Source: Microbacterium luteolum (lineage in GTDB: Bacteria > Actinomycetota > Actinomycetes > Actinomycetales > Microbacteriaceae). Taken from it: a stretch of DNA of 64,000 nt. The notes below the pieces were generated by a model. That model was not told the DNA's origin. It saw only the letters and a list, made by a program, of their open reading frames with translations, and ran no database searches. Below are positions 42,168 to 50,767 of this stretch, piece after piece. Numbering within the stretch: position 1 is the first letter of the stretch; the number at the start of each line of letters is the position of its first letter. Position numbers and translations under genes: made by a program. The stretch lies in assembly GCF_039533965.1 (NCBI RefSeq), contig NZ_BAAAUN010000001.1, positions 1,772,950 through 1,836,949 of the forward strand. Direction: 5' to 3'.

Positions 42168-42190
42168 CATTGTTACGTAGGTAAACTAAG
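42168..42190. promoter_or_regulatory. ROK-type operator between oligosaccharide transporter operon and GH36
   Basis: The 23-bp element begins CATTGTTACG and ends GTAAACTAAG. It has the same architecture as the site before the second ROK gene (48100-48122) and matches it at most positions. It lies in the divergent promoter region, where it would control both the leftward eight-gene operon and the rightward GH36 gene. Confidence 0.75.
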
Positions 42191-42243
42191 TCCGTCAAGC
42201 ACTTCCAGAAATCGACCGGACGGATCCCGTCCGAGAGGGCACC

Positions 42244-44466
42244 ATGACTGATCTCGTTACTCCGGATGTCCGCGGCGATGAGGCCGCGCATCCTCCACCC
42301 CCCTCGCGGCTCGCGCATCTGCGCGGCGACGGGGTGTCTCTCGTCATCGACACCGCGTCGGCGCCGGGCGCTCAGGGCGCCTCGTCCGCCATGCCCCAGG
42401 TGCTGTTCTGGGGAGCCGATCTCGGCGACCTCGACGACCTCGATCCCGGAGAGATCGTCGCGGCGATGAGCCGACAGGAGGCCGCGGGCACGCTCGACGC
42501 CGCATGGCAGGTGTCGCTGCTGCCTCTCGAAGGAGAAGGCTGGGGCGGGCGTCCCGGGCTGAGCGCCGGCGTCGACGGCACCCCCGTCCACCCGCGCTGG
42601 GCGAGCATCGAGTGCTCGACCGACCCCGACGGTCGCCGATTCTCCGTCATCGCGGAAGATGTCGGCAACGGGCTGCAGCTGGACTCCGCCGTCGCCGTCG
42701 AGGCCGGCGGCATCGTCACCGTGACGCACACCGTCACGCGCACGGCAGACGACGCGAGCGCTCTCGTGATCGAGTGGCTGGAGGCCACGCTCCCGACCCC
42801 GAAGGCCGTCGACCACCTGACCACGTTCGCGGGCCGATGGACGCGGGAGAAGGTGCCGACGACCAGCAGGATCCCTCGCGGGGCGACCACGCGACAGACG
42901 AGGCGCGGGCGCGGCGGACACGACGCCCCCATGCTCTCGATCGTCTCGATCGATCGGCCGCGCGATCGCAGCGGCGAGCTCTGGGCCGTCCACCTCGGCT
43001 GGAGCGCCGACTGCACCTACCGGAACGACCGGATGCCCGACTCCGTCGACGTGCTGGGCGCCGGTGAACTGCTGCGCACGGGCGAGATCGCGCTCGGTCC
43101 CGGAGAGTCGTACACGACCCCCACCGCCTACTTCGCCTGGTCGGGAGCAGGTCTCGACGGACTGTCGGAGCGGTTCCACCGGTTCGAACGGGCGCGCCCG
43201 AACCATCCGCATTCGCCGCGGCCGCTCGTGCTGAACACCTGGGAGGCCGTGTACTTCGATCACGACCCCGCCTTCCTCTTCGCGCTAACCGATCTCGCCG
43301 CGACGGTCGGCGTCGAGAGGTTCGTGCTCGACGACGGCTGGTTCCTCGGACGCCGCAGCGACATCAGGGGGCTCGGCGACTGGTTCGTCGACCGCGCGGT
43401 CTGGCCCGACGGCCTGGGTCCGCTCGCCGACCGCGTGCACGAGCGGGGGATGGAGTTCGGGCTGTGGTTCGAGCCGGAGATGATCAATCTCGATTCGGAG
43501 CTCGCGCGCCGGCATCCCGAATGGCTCCTGCATCCGCGCGATCATCTGCCGACGCCCGCGCACCTCTCCTGGCGCACCCAGTACGTTCTCGACCTCGCTC
43601 GTGAAGACGCCTACGCGTACATCCTCGGCAGCCTCGACGCCCTGGTGACGGAGCTCGGCATCGACTTCATCAAGTGGGATCACAATCGCGATCTGGTCGA
43701 GGCGGTGCACGACGGCCGTCCCGGCACGCACGCGCAGACCCGCGCGGTGTACCGGATGATGGCGGAGCTGAAGTCACGGCATCCGGGTCTCGAGATCGAG
43801 TCCTGCTCCTCCGGCGGCGCGCGCAGCGACCTGGGCATCCTCGAGGTCGCCGACCGCGTCTGGGCGAGCGACTCCAACGATCCGATCGAGCGTCAGGACA
43901 TCCAGCGGTGGACGCAGCTGCTGCTCGCTCCCGAGCTCGTGGGCGGTCACGTCGGTCCGACGACGGCCCACTCGACGGGACGCACGACGCCGCTGTCGTT
44001 CCGGCTCGCCACCAGCCTGATGGGCTCGGCGGGCTTCGAGTGGAACATCGCGGAGTGCACGCCCGAGGAGCTCGAGGTCATCACCCGATGGTCTGCGCTG
44101 TACAAGGAGCTCCGTTCGGTGATCCACACGGGGACGGCCGTGCACGCTGACGTGCGCGACCCCGCGCTCCGCGTCGTCGGCGCCGTCGCTCCCGACCGCG
44201 CGGAGGCCGTGTTCACGATCGCGAGTGTCGCGACGCTCGAGGACTCGCTTCCCGAGCGGATCCGGCTGCACGGGCTCGACGAGGACGCGATCTACGACGT
44301 GCGGGTGCGCGACGAGATCGGCGCCTCACGGCACGGCTTCGCGACCCCCGCCTGGCTGTCGAGCGGCACCGTCGGCCTGACCGGCTCGTTCCTCGACACG
44401 GTCGGGCTGCAGATCCCACCGCTGTGGCCCGCACAGGCGATCATCCTCCACCTCACGCGCCGCTGA
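42244..44466 (+). CDS. GH36 alpha-galactosidase (second regulon)
   Basis: The 740-residue protein has the same plan as the enzyme at 30048, of which it is a paralogue: an N-terminal beta-sandwich, FVLDDGWFLGRRSDIRGLGD, EFGLWFEPEMINLDSELARR, FIKWDHNRD with nucleophile Asp479, ESCSSGGARSDLG, and SDSNDPIER with acid/base Asp543. It is cytoplasmic, with no signal peptide. It is transcribed alone, divergently from the transporter operon, from the region holding a ROK-type operator. A 13-bp-stem terminator follows. Confidence 0.93.
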   Translation: MTDLVTPDVRGDEAAHPPPPSRLAHLRGDGVSLVIDTASAPGAQGASSAMPQVLFWGADLGDLDDLDPGEIVAAMSRQEAAGTLDAAWQVSLLPLEGEGWGGRPGLSAGVDGTPVHPRWASIECSTDPDGRRFSVIAEDVGNGLQLDSAVAVEAGGIVTVTHTVTRTADDASALVIEWLEATLPTPKAVDHLTTFAGRWTREKVPTTSRIPRGATTRQTRRGRGGHDAPMLSIVSIDRPRDRSGELWAVHLGWSADCTYRNDRMPDSVDVLGAGELLRTGEIALGPGESYTTPTAYFAWSGAGLDGLSERFHRFERARPNHPHSPRPLVLNTWEAVYFDHDPAFLFALTDLAATVGVERFVLDDGWFLGRRSDIRGLGDWFVDRAVWPDGLGPLADRVHERGMEFGLWFEPEMINLDSELARRHPEWLLHPRDHLPTPAHLSWRTQYVLDLAREDAYAYILGSLDALVTELGIDFIKWDHNRDLVEAVHDGRPGTHAQTRAVYRMMAELKSRHPGLEIESCSSGGARSDLGILEVADRVWASDSNDPIERQDIQRWTQLLLAPELVGGHVGPTTAHSTGRTTPLSFRLATSLMGSAGFEWNIAECTPEELEVITRWSALYKELRSVIHTGTAVHADVRDPALRVVGAVAPDRAEAVFTIASVATLEDSLPERIRLHGLDEDAIYDVRVRDEIGASRHGFATPAWLSSGTVGLTGSFLDTVGLQIPPLWPAQAIILHLTRR

Positions 44467-44480
44467 GGCTGAGGTGGAGG

Positions 44481-44521
44481 GGCGCCGAGGTCGGTCAGTC
44501 GTTCTGATCGACCTCGGCGCC
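44481..44521. terminator. Bidirectional hairpin terminator
   Basis: GGCGCCGAGGTCG (44481-44493) and CGACCTCGGCGCC (44509-44521) form a perfect 13-bp stem between the convergent GH36 and Gfo/Idh/MocA genes. The loop has a further TCAG/CTGA pairing. Confidence 0.7.
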
Positions 44522-44523
44522 GC

Positions 44524-45540
44524 TCATAGGCTGCCGATCTGCCGCCGCACCTCGTCGAGGGTGCGCATCACCGCGAGGGAATCATCCAGGGAGTGCAGCG
44601 GCGACTGCGTCCGGCCCTCGGCGAGGTACGTCGCGACGGCTGCCGCCTGCCACGCCAGCCCGTCTCGCCCGACCAGGCCGCTCTCGTCGCGCCACCGCAC
44701 TTCGTCACCGCCCCGTGCGATGCGCAGCTCGGCGGGAAAGACGAAGCTCGTCTCGAAGTGAACGCTTCCCGTCGACCCGTGGACGGCTGCCAGGCCGGGG
44801 GTGTCGATCGTGCAGGACGCGCTCACCGCCGCGTGCGCGCCCCGCTCGTTCTCGAGGAGGATCACCGCCTCCGTCTCGACGCCGGTGGGAGCCAGCGAAC
44901 CTCGGGCGGAGACGGCGGTCGCCGCGCCGAGCACGGAGTGCGCGAACCACAGGCTGTACACGCCGGCGTCGATCATCACCCCGCCGCCGGCGGCCGGATC
45001 GAAGTTGCGATCGGCCGGGTCGTACTTCCACTGCCACCCGAGGTGCGCGGTGGCGAGTCGCACGTCACCGAGCTCCCCTTCAGCCAGGAGCTGGGCGACG
45101 AGATGCGACTGTGGCAGGTACCGCGACCACATCGCCTCCATCGCGAAGACCCCGGCGGCGCGCGCCGCATCCGCGATCTCCTCCGCCTGCGCGGCGTTCA
45201 GAGCGATGGGCTTCTCGATGAGGACGTGCTTGCCTGCCGCGATGGTCGCGAGCGCCAGCGGATGGTGCTGCGCATGGGGAGCGGCGATGTACACGACGTC
45301 CACGTCGGGGTCCTGCAGAAGAGCGTCCTGACCTTCGTAGTGTCTCGGAATACCGTGTCGTGCAGCGAAGGCCGCGGAGCGATCCGCCGACCGCGAGGCG
45401 ACGGCGAGCACGCGCTGGTCGGTGTGCCGGTGCAGCGCACTCACCCAGTCCTCGGCGATCCCGCCCGGGGCGAGCACCCCCCAACGGGCGACGGGGCCGC
45501 CTCGCAGGGGGATGATCGTCGGTGTCGGAAGGCTGATCAT
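44524..45540 (-). CDS. Gfo/Idh/MocA-family oxidoreductase
   Basis: The ATG at 45540 gives 338 residues. The N-terminal Rossmann domain (ARWGVLAPGGIAEDWVSALH) has the nucleotide loop altered to APGGIA. The family lysine motif EKPIALNAAQAEEIADAA follows (Lys at about 112), and the C-terminal sheet domain contains GGGVMIDAGVYSLWFAHSVL. Members oxidise or reduce sugars and related polyols with NAD(P). It lies 14 bp after the beta-mannosidase gene in one operon, so it may act on a mannose- or glycoside-derived product. The reaction is not determined. Confidence 0.87.
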   Translation of the reverse strand: MISLPTPTIIPLRGGPVARWGVLAPGGIAEDWVSALHRHTDQRVLAVASRSADRSAAFAARHGIPRHYEGQDALLQDPDVDVVYIAAPHAQHHPLALATIAAGKHVLIEKPIALNAAQAEEIADAARAAGVFAMEAMWSRYLPQSHLVAQLLAEGELGDVRLATAHLGWQWKYDPADRNFDPAAGGGVMIDAGVYSLWFAHSVLGAATAVSARGSLAPTGVETEAVILLENERGAHAAVSASCTIDTPGLAAVHGSTGSVHFETSFVFPAELRIARGGDEVRWRDESGLVGRDGLAWQAAAVATYLAEGRTQSPLHSLDDSLAVMRTLDEVRRQIGSL

Positions 45541-45554
45541 TCGCGCTCCCCCAC

Positions 45555-48053
45555 TCAGCCGACCTGATCCGCGAGAACGCTGCGGCCGCGGTGCAGGGAG
45601 TTCGCGTGCCGCAGCACGGTCGGCGCGAGGAGGCCAGCGCGGTCGAGTGCGGAGTCGGTCGTCACGCGGAACACCGCGCGCTCCCCGGCGAGCAGCGTCA
45701 CCATGCCCCGGTCGACGCGCGCGGCGGCGTCGAAGCGATCGACGAGAAGGGTGATGTCGCGGACGTAGCTGCGCGCGGTGACCTCGACGAGCACGATGCC
45801 GTCCTCGGCATCCGCTTCGCCGATCTCCGCCTCGAGCGGCTCCGGGTCGAGCGCCTGATCCACGATCTCGACCGGATTGTGGATCGCGGTGGCGAACCCG
45901 TCCAGCTGCGCGGTGAGGATCTCGCGGGCGCTGTCGCCGAAGGCGGCGAGCTCCGTCGGGATCGTCACCGTCGTCTCTCCCCGGGCGGGGACGGATGCCG
46001 ACACCACGGTCTCCGCGAGCACGGTGCCGTCGAAGAGCGTCCGCTGCAGTCGGATGTCGCCGGTCCACGGCTCGTCGGTGTCGTTCAGCACGATGAGCGC
46101 CAGGCCCTCGTCGCGCGGCTGGAACGTCGCGAGCCGCGGCTCGTAGACGTCGCGGAGCGTGTACCAGAGGGGCTTCCGGTGCTCGGCGAAGTCCACAGCG
46201 GCCCAGGAGACGACGGGCCAGTTGTCGTTCAGCTGCCACACGATGGCACCGGTGTTGCTCGGCGACAGCGAGCGGAAGTGCTCGATCCCGAAGCGGACGG
46301 CGGCGGCCTGGTTGAGCTGCGTCGCCCAGTGCCATTCGTCGATCGTGCGGGGCTCGGGCAGATGCCCCTGCATGCCGCGCTCGAGCTTCAGGTTGCCGTC
46401 GTTCGCCTTCTGGTGCACCAGCATCTGCGCGCCGTACGGCTCGAGGGGCTCGTCGTGCACGACGTCGACCAGCGTCGACCACGCCGGCGGGCCCTGGAAG
46501 CCGAACTCCGAGACGAACCGCGGGCGGTGACTGCGGTAGACCGAGTAGTCGACGGTGTTCCACACGTCCCAGATGTGCATCGTGCCATGGGCGGCGTCGT
46601 TCGGATGGAGCGCCTCATCGAACGAGTACGGGCTCGCGGGCGAGTAGAAGCGGCTCGGGTCGAGCTCGGCCACGAGACCCGGGAGGAGCGAGAGGTAGTA
46701 GCCGAGCCCCCAGGTGCGACCCTCGAGCCTCTCCTGCCAGCCCCAGTCGTAGTAGCCCCAGATGTTCTCGTTGTTGCCGTTCCAGATGACCAGCGACGGA
46801 TGCGGGCTGAGTCGCGTGATCGCTTCGCGTGCCTCGGCCTCGACCTCGACGGCGAGCCATTCCTCCTCGGCGTAGGCGGCGCAGGCGAAGAGGAAGTCCT
46901 GCCACACCAGGATGCCCGCCTCGTCGCATGCCGCGTAGAAGTCGTCGGACTCGTAGATCCCCCCGCCCCAGACGCGGAGGAGGTTCATGTTCGCCTCCGA
47001 GGCGTCGCGGACCCGGCGGCGGTAGCGGTCGGCGTCGACCTCGGCGAGGAAGGCGTGATCGGGGATCCAGTTGGCACCCCGCACCTGGATGATCTCGTCG
47101 TTGACGCGGAGCACGAAGGGCGAGCCCTCGGCGTCGGGAGCCGTGTCGACGTGCACGGTGCGGAATCCGATCCGGGACGACCAGTGCGCGACCGGCGTGG
47201 ATGCCTGCGCGACCTGGACGTCGACGTCGTAGAGGGGCTGATCGCCATGCCCGATCGGCCACCAGACATCGACATCGGGCACCTCGAGCTCGAGGCGCAC
47301 CTCCGTGGTTCCCGCCTCGACCGCCTGATCCGCGGTGACGCCGGCGACGGATGCCGCGACTTCCCAGGGGCCCTCGGCGGAGGCATCGGCCCACTCCAGC
47401 GCGACGCGCGCGTCGAGGCGGCCGTCGACGCCATCGGCACGGTGCGACAGGCCGACGAGGGGACGGACCGACGCGATGCGCGCGCCCGACCAGCTGTCGA
47501 GTCCGATCGGCTTCCAGATCCCGCTGGTGGCGACATCGATGCCCCAGTCCCAGCCGAAGTTGGATGCCGTCTTGCGGAGCGCGTTGTAGGGGTGGTGGTT
47601 CGTGTGCGGGCGCGGTCCGTGGGCGGCGCTGCGAGCCTCGGCCTCGGCGACGGGCGAGGCGAAGGTGATCACCAGGCTGTTCTCGCCGTCGACGAGGTGC
47701 GGGCGCACGTCGAAGCGGTAGCTGCGGTGCTGGTTCTCGGTGCGGCCGACCACCGCGCCGTTGAGCTCGATCGTGGCGACCGTGTCGAGTCCTTCGGCGA
47801 CCAGATCGTGTCGATCGGACCCGTCGTCCTGCCAGTCGAATCGAGTCTCGTAGCGCCAGACCGTGCTCCCGATCCACTGCTGCTCGGCCTCGTTGTCGCC
47901 GTCGAACGGCGGTGCGATCAGCCCGGCGGCGAGCAGATCGGTATGCGCGCATCCGGGGACCGTAGCCGGGATCGATGCGCCGCGAACCGCGTCGGGAACG
48001 GGTCCGTCTGCGGCCGTGAGGGTCCAGTTTTCGTGCAGGGGGCGGAATGCCAT
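45555..48053 (-). CDS. GH2 beta-mannosidase
   Basis: The 832-residue protein starts MAFRPLHENWTLTAADGPVP and shows the GH2 order: sugar-binding jelly roll (about 1-190), immunoglobulin-like domain, TIM barrel (about 290-600) and C-terminal beta domains. Beta-mannosidase hallmarks are LLRVWGGGIYESDDFYAACD, WNGNNENIW with acid/base Glu429, and FVSEFGFQGPP with nucleophile Glu516. It has no signal peptide, so it trims mannosides in the cytoplasm. It forms an operon with the Gfo/Idh/MocA gene and is divergent from the second ROK gene across an operator. With the alpha-galactosidases it fits galactomannan-fragment breakdown. Confidence 0.92.
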   Translation of the reverse strand: MAFRPLHENWTLTAADGPVPDAVRGASIPATVPGCAHTDLLAAGLIAPPFDGDNEAEQQWIGSTVWRYETRFDWQDDGSDRHDLVAEGLDTVATIELNGAVVGRTENQHRSYRFDVRPHLVDGENSLVITFASPVAEAEARSAAHGPRPHTNHHPYNALRKTASNFGWDWGIDVATSGIWKPIGLDSWSGARIASVRPLVGLSHRADGVDGRLDARVALEWADASAEGPWEVAASVAGVTADQAVEAGTTEVRLELEVPDVDVWWPIGHGDQPLYDVDVQVAQASTPVAHWSSRIGFRTVHVDTAPDAEGSPFVLRVNDEIIQVRGANWIPDHAFLAEVDADRYRRRVRDASEANMNLLRVWGGGIYESDDFYAACDEAGILVWQDFLFACAAYAEEEWLAVEVEAEAREAITRLSPHPSLVIWNGNNENIWGYYDWGWQERLEGRTWGLGYYLSLLPGLVAELDPSRFYSPASPYSFDEALHPNDAAHGTMHIWDVWNTVDYSVYRSHRPRFVSEFGFQGPPAWSTLVDVVHDEPLEPYGAQMLVHQKANDGNLKLERGMQGHLPEPRTIDEWHWATQLNQAAAVRFGIEHFRSLSPSNTGAIVWQLNDNWPVVSWAAVDFAEHRKPLWYTLRDVYEPRLATFQPRDEGLALIVLNDTDEPWTGDIRLQRTLFDGTVLAETVVSASVPARGETTVTIPTELAAFGDSAREILTAQLDGFATAIHNPVEIVDQALDPEPLEAEIGEADAEDGIVLVEVTARSYVRDITLLVDRFDAAARVDRGMVTLLAGERAVFRVTTDSALDRAGLLAPTVLRHANSLHRGRSVLADQVG

Positions 48054-48099
48054 GAGCGTCCTTGCGTCGGGGGCCGAATCAACGTTCTTACTGCTGCTA

Positions 48100-48122
48100 C
48101 TTTATTACATAGGTTAACAAAG
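48100..48122. promoter_or_regulatory. ROK-type operator between beta-mannosidase operon and ROK gene
   Basis: The 23-bp element starts CTTTATTACA and ends GGTTAACAAAG. Its outer parts are palindromic: CTTT-x-TTA on one side and TAA-x-AAAG on the other. It closely resembles the site at 42168-42190 and more distantly the two sites of the first ROK regulon. Confidence 0.8.
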
Positions 48123-48178
48123 TCGGTAGAGTCATCGGGAGATATGATCCGGATGTCAGTGGATCGAAAGCGGGACAG

Positions 48179-49333
48179 GTGGCAGACGCACGAGGCGGTT
48201 CGGCATTCGATGCCTGGCCCTACCTGACCGGCGTGGAACGCGGCGCGCTGCGCGAGCTCCTCATCCATGGCGCACTCCCCCGCGCCGAGATCGCGCGTCG
48301 CATCAATGTATCCCGAGCCAGCCTGACACGCGCCTCGCGCGTGCTGATGGAGCACTCGCTCGTGGCCGAGGACGAGATCGCGCTCCGCGGAGCCATGGGA
48401 CGACCGAGCGAGATGCTCGTCATCCGCGAGGACACTCACCATCTTCTCGGGATCAAGCTCACCGGAGATTCGGTCTTCGCCGTCGTCACCGATCTGCGCG
48501 CCCGCAGCGTCGCCGAGGTCGAGGAGCGGCTCGTCTCGACATCCGTCGAGGACACCGTCGACCAGATCGCGGCCATCCACGCGCGCTTCGCCCGCACGTT
48601 CGGCGACATCCGCGCCGCGGGGATCTGTCTGGCCGGTGACCTCGCACAGATCGACGGCCGGCAGATCGTCGTGGCGTCCTACTTCCTGCGCTGGCACGAT
48701 GTGCCGCTGGCCGAGCTCCTCGAGCAGCGCCTCGGCATTCCGGTCACCGCCGACAACGACGTGCGGGCGCTCACCGCGGCAGAGCACTGGTTCGGGGCCG
48801 GGGCGGGATGCGATTCGCTCGCGCTGGTCACCGTCGGCGCCGGCATCGGCTTCGGGCTGGTCGTCGAGGGACGGGTCGTCACCGGGCACAACGGTCGCGC
48901 CGGGCAGCTGGATCATCTCATCGTGGACTCGAACGGCCCGACCTGCGGCCTCGGCCACCACGGCTGTGCGAGCGCCTATCTTCCGAGCGCGAGCATCGTG
49001 ACGGCGATCGGCGTCGAGGGCCTCGACTACCCGGGAGCGGTGGAGCTCGCCCGCGCAGGAGACCCGGTGGCCACGCGCGCGTTCGATGCTGCGGCGCGCG
49101 CCCTCGGTCTGATGATCGGCACGATCATCAACGGCCTCGACCCGGAGAAGATCGTGCTCACCGGCGACGGCCTCGCCGTGATGGACGTCTCCGGCGACGA
49201 GGTCATGCGCGCGATCGACGCCACACGTCTGCCGAGCGACCTGCCCATCCCCCTGGATGTGCAGCCGTTCGAGTTCACCGAGTGGGCGCGCGCCGGAGCC
49301 GTCGTCGCGATCCGGCGCCTGCTGCGGTTCTAG
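48179..49333 (+). CDS. ROK-family transcriptional repressor of the second regulon
   Basis: The GTG at 48179 gives 384 residues; nearby ATGs (48144, 48153) are out of frame. The winged HTH LPRAEIARRINVSRASLTRA (about residues 29-48) is nearly the same as in the ROK protein at 28778. The ROK domain shows LVTVGAGIGFGLVVEG, GHNGRAGQLDHLIV and TCGLGHHGCASAYL, again lacking one Cys of the usual CxCGxxGC zinc motif. The two proteins are clear paralogues. It is divergent from the beta-mannosidase operon and probably acts at the sites at 48100 and 42168. Confidence 0.9.
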   Translation: MADARGGSAFDAWPYLTGVERGALRELLIHGALPRAEIARRINVSRASLTRASRVLMEHSLVAEDEIALRGAMGRPSEMLVIREDTHHLLGIKLTGDSVFAVVTDLRARSVAEVEERLVSTSVEDTVDQIAAIHARFARTFGDIRAAGICLAGDLAQIDGRQIVVASYFLRWHDVPLAELLEQRLGIPVTADNDVRALTAAEHWFGAGAGCDSLALVTVGAGIGFGLVVEGRVVTGHNGRAGQLDHLIVDSNGPTCGLGHHGCASAYLPSASIVTAIGVEGLDYPGAVELARAGDPVATRAFDAAARALGLMIGTIINGLDPEKIVLTGDGLAVMDVSGDEVMRAIDATRLPSDLPIPLDVQPFEFTEWARAGAVVAIRRLLRF

Positions 49334-49352
49334 GGCGCAACTAGCGATCGGG

Positions 49353-49635
49353 TCATCGGCCGATCTGGAAGTCGTCCGGGACGGGAACATCGGAGTGACG
49401 CGCGGTCCGCGCGTCACGTTCCAGGCCGGAGCGCTGGGTGAGGATGCCGTAGAGCTCGGGGCGGCGACCCAGGAGCCACCGGCGGCCGGTCGACAGCGGA
49501 AGTAGCTCCAGGTCGAGGTCGGCGGTCACCACCGCTTCGTCGGCGACGGGTGTCTCGGCCACGATCCTCCCGTACGGGTCGATGATCATCGCGTTCCCGG
49601 TGCGGATCTCGTCGTCGTCGGGGCCGATGCCGTCA
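49353..49635 (-). pseudogene. Truncated nitrilase/carbon-nitrogen hydrolase remnant
   Basis: About 90 codons read PSDGIGPDDDEIRTGNAM, then IIDPYGRIVAETPVADEAVV and LPLSTGRRWLLGRRPELYGI, and end at TGA (49353). This is the C-terminal third of a nitrilase-superfamily hydrolase. The catalytic Glu-Lys-Cys part is missing. Similarity stops at about 49635, directly against the hairpin at 49640-49669. An ATG at 49589 exists, but a protein from it would lack any active site. It is best read as a decayed fragment. Confidence 0.75.
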
Positions 49636-49639
49636 GAAG

Positions 49640-49669
49640 GCCCGGAACTCAGATGAGTTCCGGGCTTTT
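49640..49669 (+). terminator. Strong rho-independent terminator
   Basis: GCCCGGAACTCA (49640-49651) and TGAGTTCCGGGC (49654-49665) form a perfect 12-bp inverted repeat followed on the plus strand by TTTT. On the minus strand it lies 6-35 bp after the DapA-family stop, so it may serve that gene too, although the T-run is on the plus strand. The apparent breakpoint of the nitrilase remnant abuts it. Confidence 0.75.
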
Positions 49670-49674
49670 CCCTG

Positions 49675-50574
49675 TCAGGCTCGAAGTCCGAGTCGGTCGA
49701 TGATCTCGGCGACCTTCACCCGCCCCTGCGGGTTCAGCCCCTGCACCGGACGCGGAAGACAATCCGAGCTCACCAGTTCAAGGCATTCGGCGATCGCCGC
49801 GGTCACCCGATAGCTGCCGTACTCCGCGAACAGATCCCACAGTGGCTGCAGGCGCGCTGACTCCGCCGTCGCGGCCGCGTGGTCACCGCTCTGCGCGGCG
49901 CGAGTGATGGCGAGTGCCGGCTCGGGGAGCGTGCCGCCGATGACCGAGTACCAGGCATCGCATCCGGCGTTCAGACCTGTCGCCGCGAACCAGTCTCCGG
50001 AGACGCCGATGGTCACCGTGCTCGGGACGCGCACACGGATCGAATCCACCCGTGCGGCCGCATCCTTCGGCGCCGACGGAACCCCGGGGATCTTGATCGA
50101 CGCGACGTGCGGCAGCGTCGCTATCCGCGCGTACAGGTCGTCCGTGAACGTGACATGCGTGGTACCGGGGTTGTCGTAGACGACGAGCGGGACCGAGAGC
50201 CCCGCGGTGACGTCTTCGAACAGCCCGTACACCTCGTCGACGGTGAGCGCCTGGTAGGTCACGGGTGCGAGCAGCACGGCGCTCGCCCCTGCCTCCTGCG
50301 CGTCGTCGGCGAGCCGCTGCACCTGCGAGGTGCGCAGGGCTCCGATGCCGACCATGACCGGTACGTCGCCCGCCTGCGTCGCGGCTGCGCGTGCGACCCG
50401 GCGGCGCTCCTCGCGGTCCAGGTACATGTAGGAGCCGGTCGACCCGAGCGCGGTGATCGAATCCACGCCCGCCGAGGCGAGGCGTTCGATCAGACCGGCG
50501 TACGAAGCCTCGTCGAACGCGCCATCACGCAGGGGCGTCAGAGGGAAGGCGCTCAGGCCGTCCAGTTCCACCAC
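49675..50574 (-). CDS. DapA/N-acetylneuraminate lyase-family aldolase
   Basis: The 299-residue protein starts with GTG (MVELDGLSAFPLTPLRDGAF), with GGGAG upstream. The TIM barrel carries the Schiff-base Lys161 in SIKIPG and the catalytic Tyr133 in VVYDNPGTT; SITALGSTGSYMYLDREER matches the family GTTGE-type loop in modified form. Members condense or cleave pyruvate with aldehydes (dihydrodipicolinate synthase, sialic-acid or keto-deoxy-sugar lyases). The altered loop and the isolated position suggest a catabolic lyase rather than the lysine-pathway enzyme. No partner gene is adjacent. Confidence 0.87.
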   Translation of the reverse strand: MVELDGLSAFPLTPLRDGAFDEASYAGLIERLASAGVDSITALGSTGSYMYLDREERRRVARAAATQAGDVPVMVGIGALRTSQVQRLADDAQEAGASAVLLAPVTYQALTVDEVYGLFEDVTAGLSVPLVVYDNPGTTHVTFTDDLYARIATLPHVASIKIPGVPSAPKDAAARVDSIRVRVPSTVTIGVSGDWFAATGLNAGCDAWYSVIGGTLPEPALAITRAAQSGDHAAATAESARLQPLWDLFAEYGSYRVTAAIAECLELVSSDCLPRPVQGLNPQGRVKVAEIIDRLGLRA

Positions 50575-50696
50575 GATGCACTCCCATTCCTCATCGACCT
50601 CCCATCCAGCGGAATAGGTGTCGTTCGTGACTCAGTTCGTCAGATCACGGTATGGAGAATCCGACCCGTCCGTCTACGAGGTTCCCGCGGTGCAAC

Positions 50697-50732
50697 GTTG
50701 TATCAACTGTTTAACAGTACCCCCTGGGGGTA
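50697..50732. promoter_or_regulatory. Stacked palindromes including a CsoR-like operator
   Basis: Three palindromes abut: GTTGTATCAAC (50697-50707), CTGTTTAACAG (50707-50717) and TACCCCCTGGGGGTA (50718-50732). The last is a perfect 15-bp palindrome of the kind bound by the copper sensor CsoR in actinobacteria. The first two could serve another regulator of the leftward DapA-family gene. TATTAG at 50731 could be the -10 box of the YHS gene. Confidence 0.65.
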
Positions 50733-50767
50733 TTAGACTGAGGAGTCACCGACGAAAGAAGATCAGC

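Noticed and set aside
45591-48227. 878-residue open frame on the plus strand
   Set aside because: It is antisense to the GH2 beta-mannosidase, whose catalytic motifs are intact; it has no recognisable domain.
50618-50767. Upstream start for the YHS protein
   Set aside because: The added residues would be encoded by the three palindromes and the promoter; the core family length fits the GTG at 50768.
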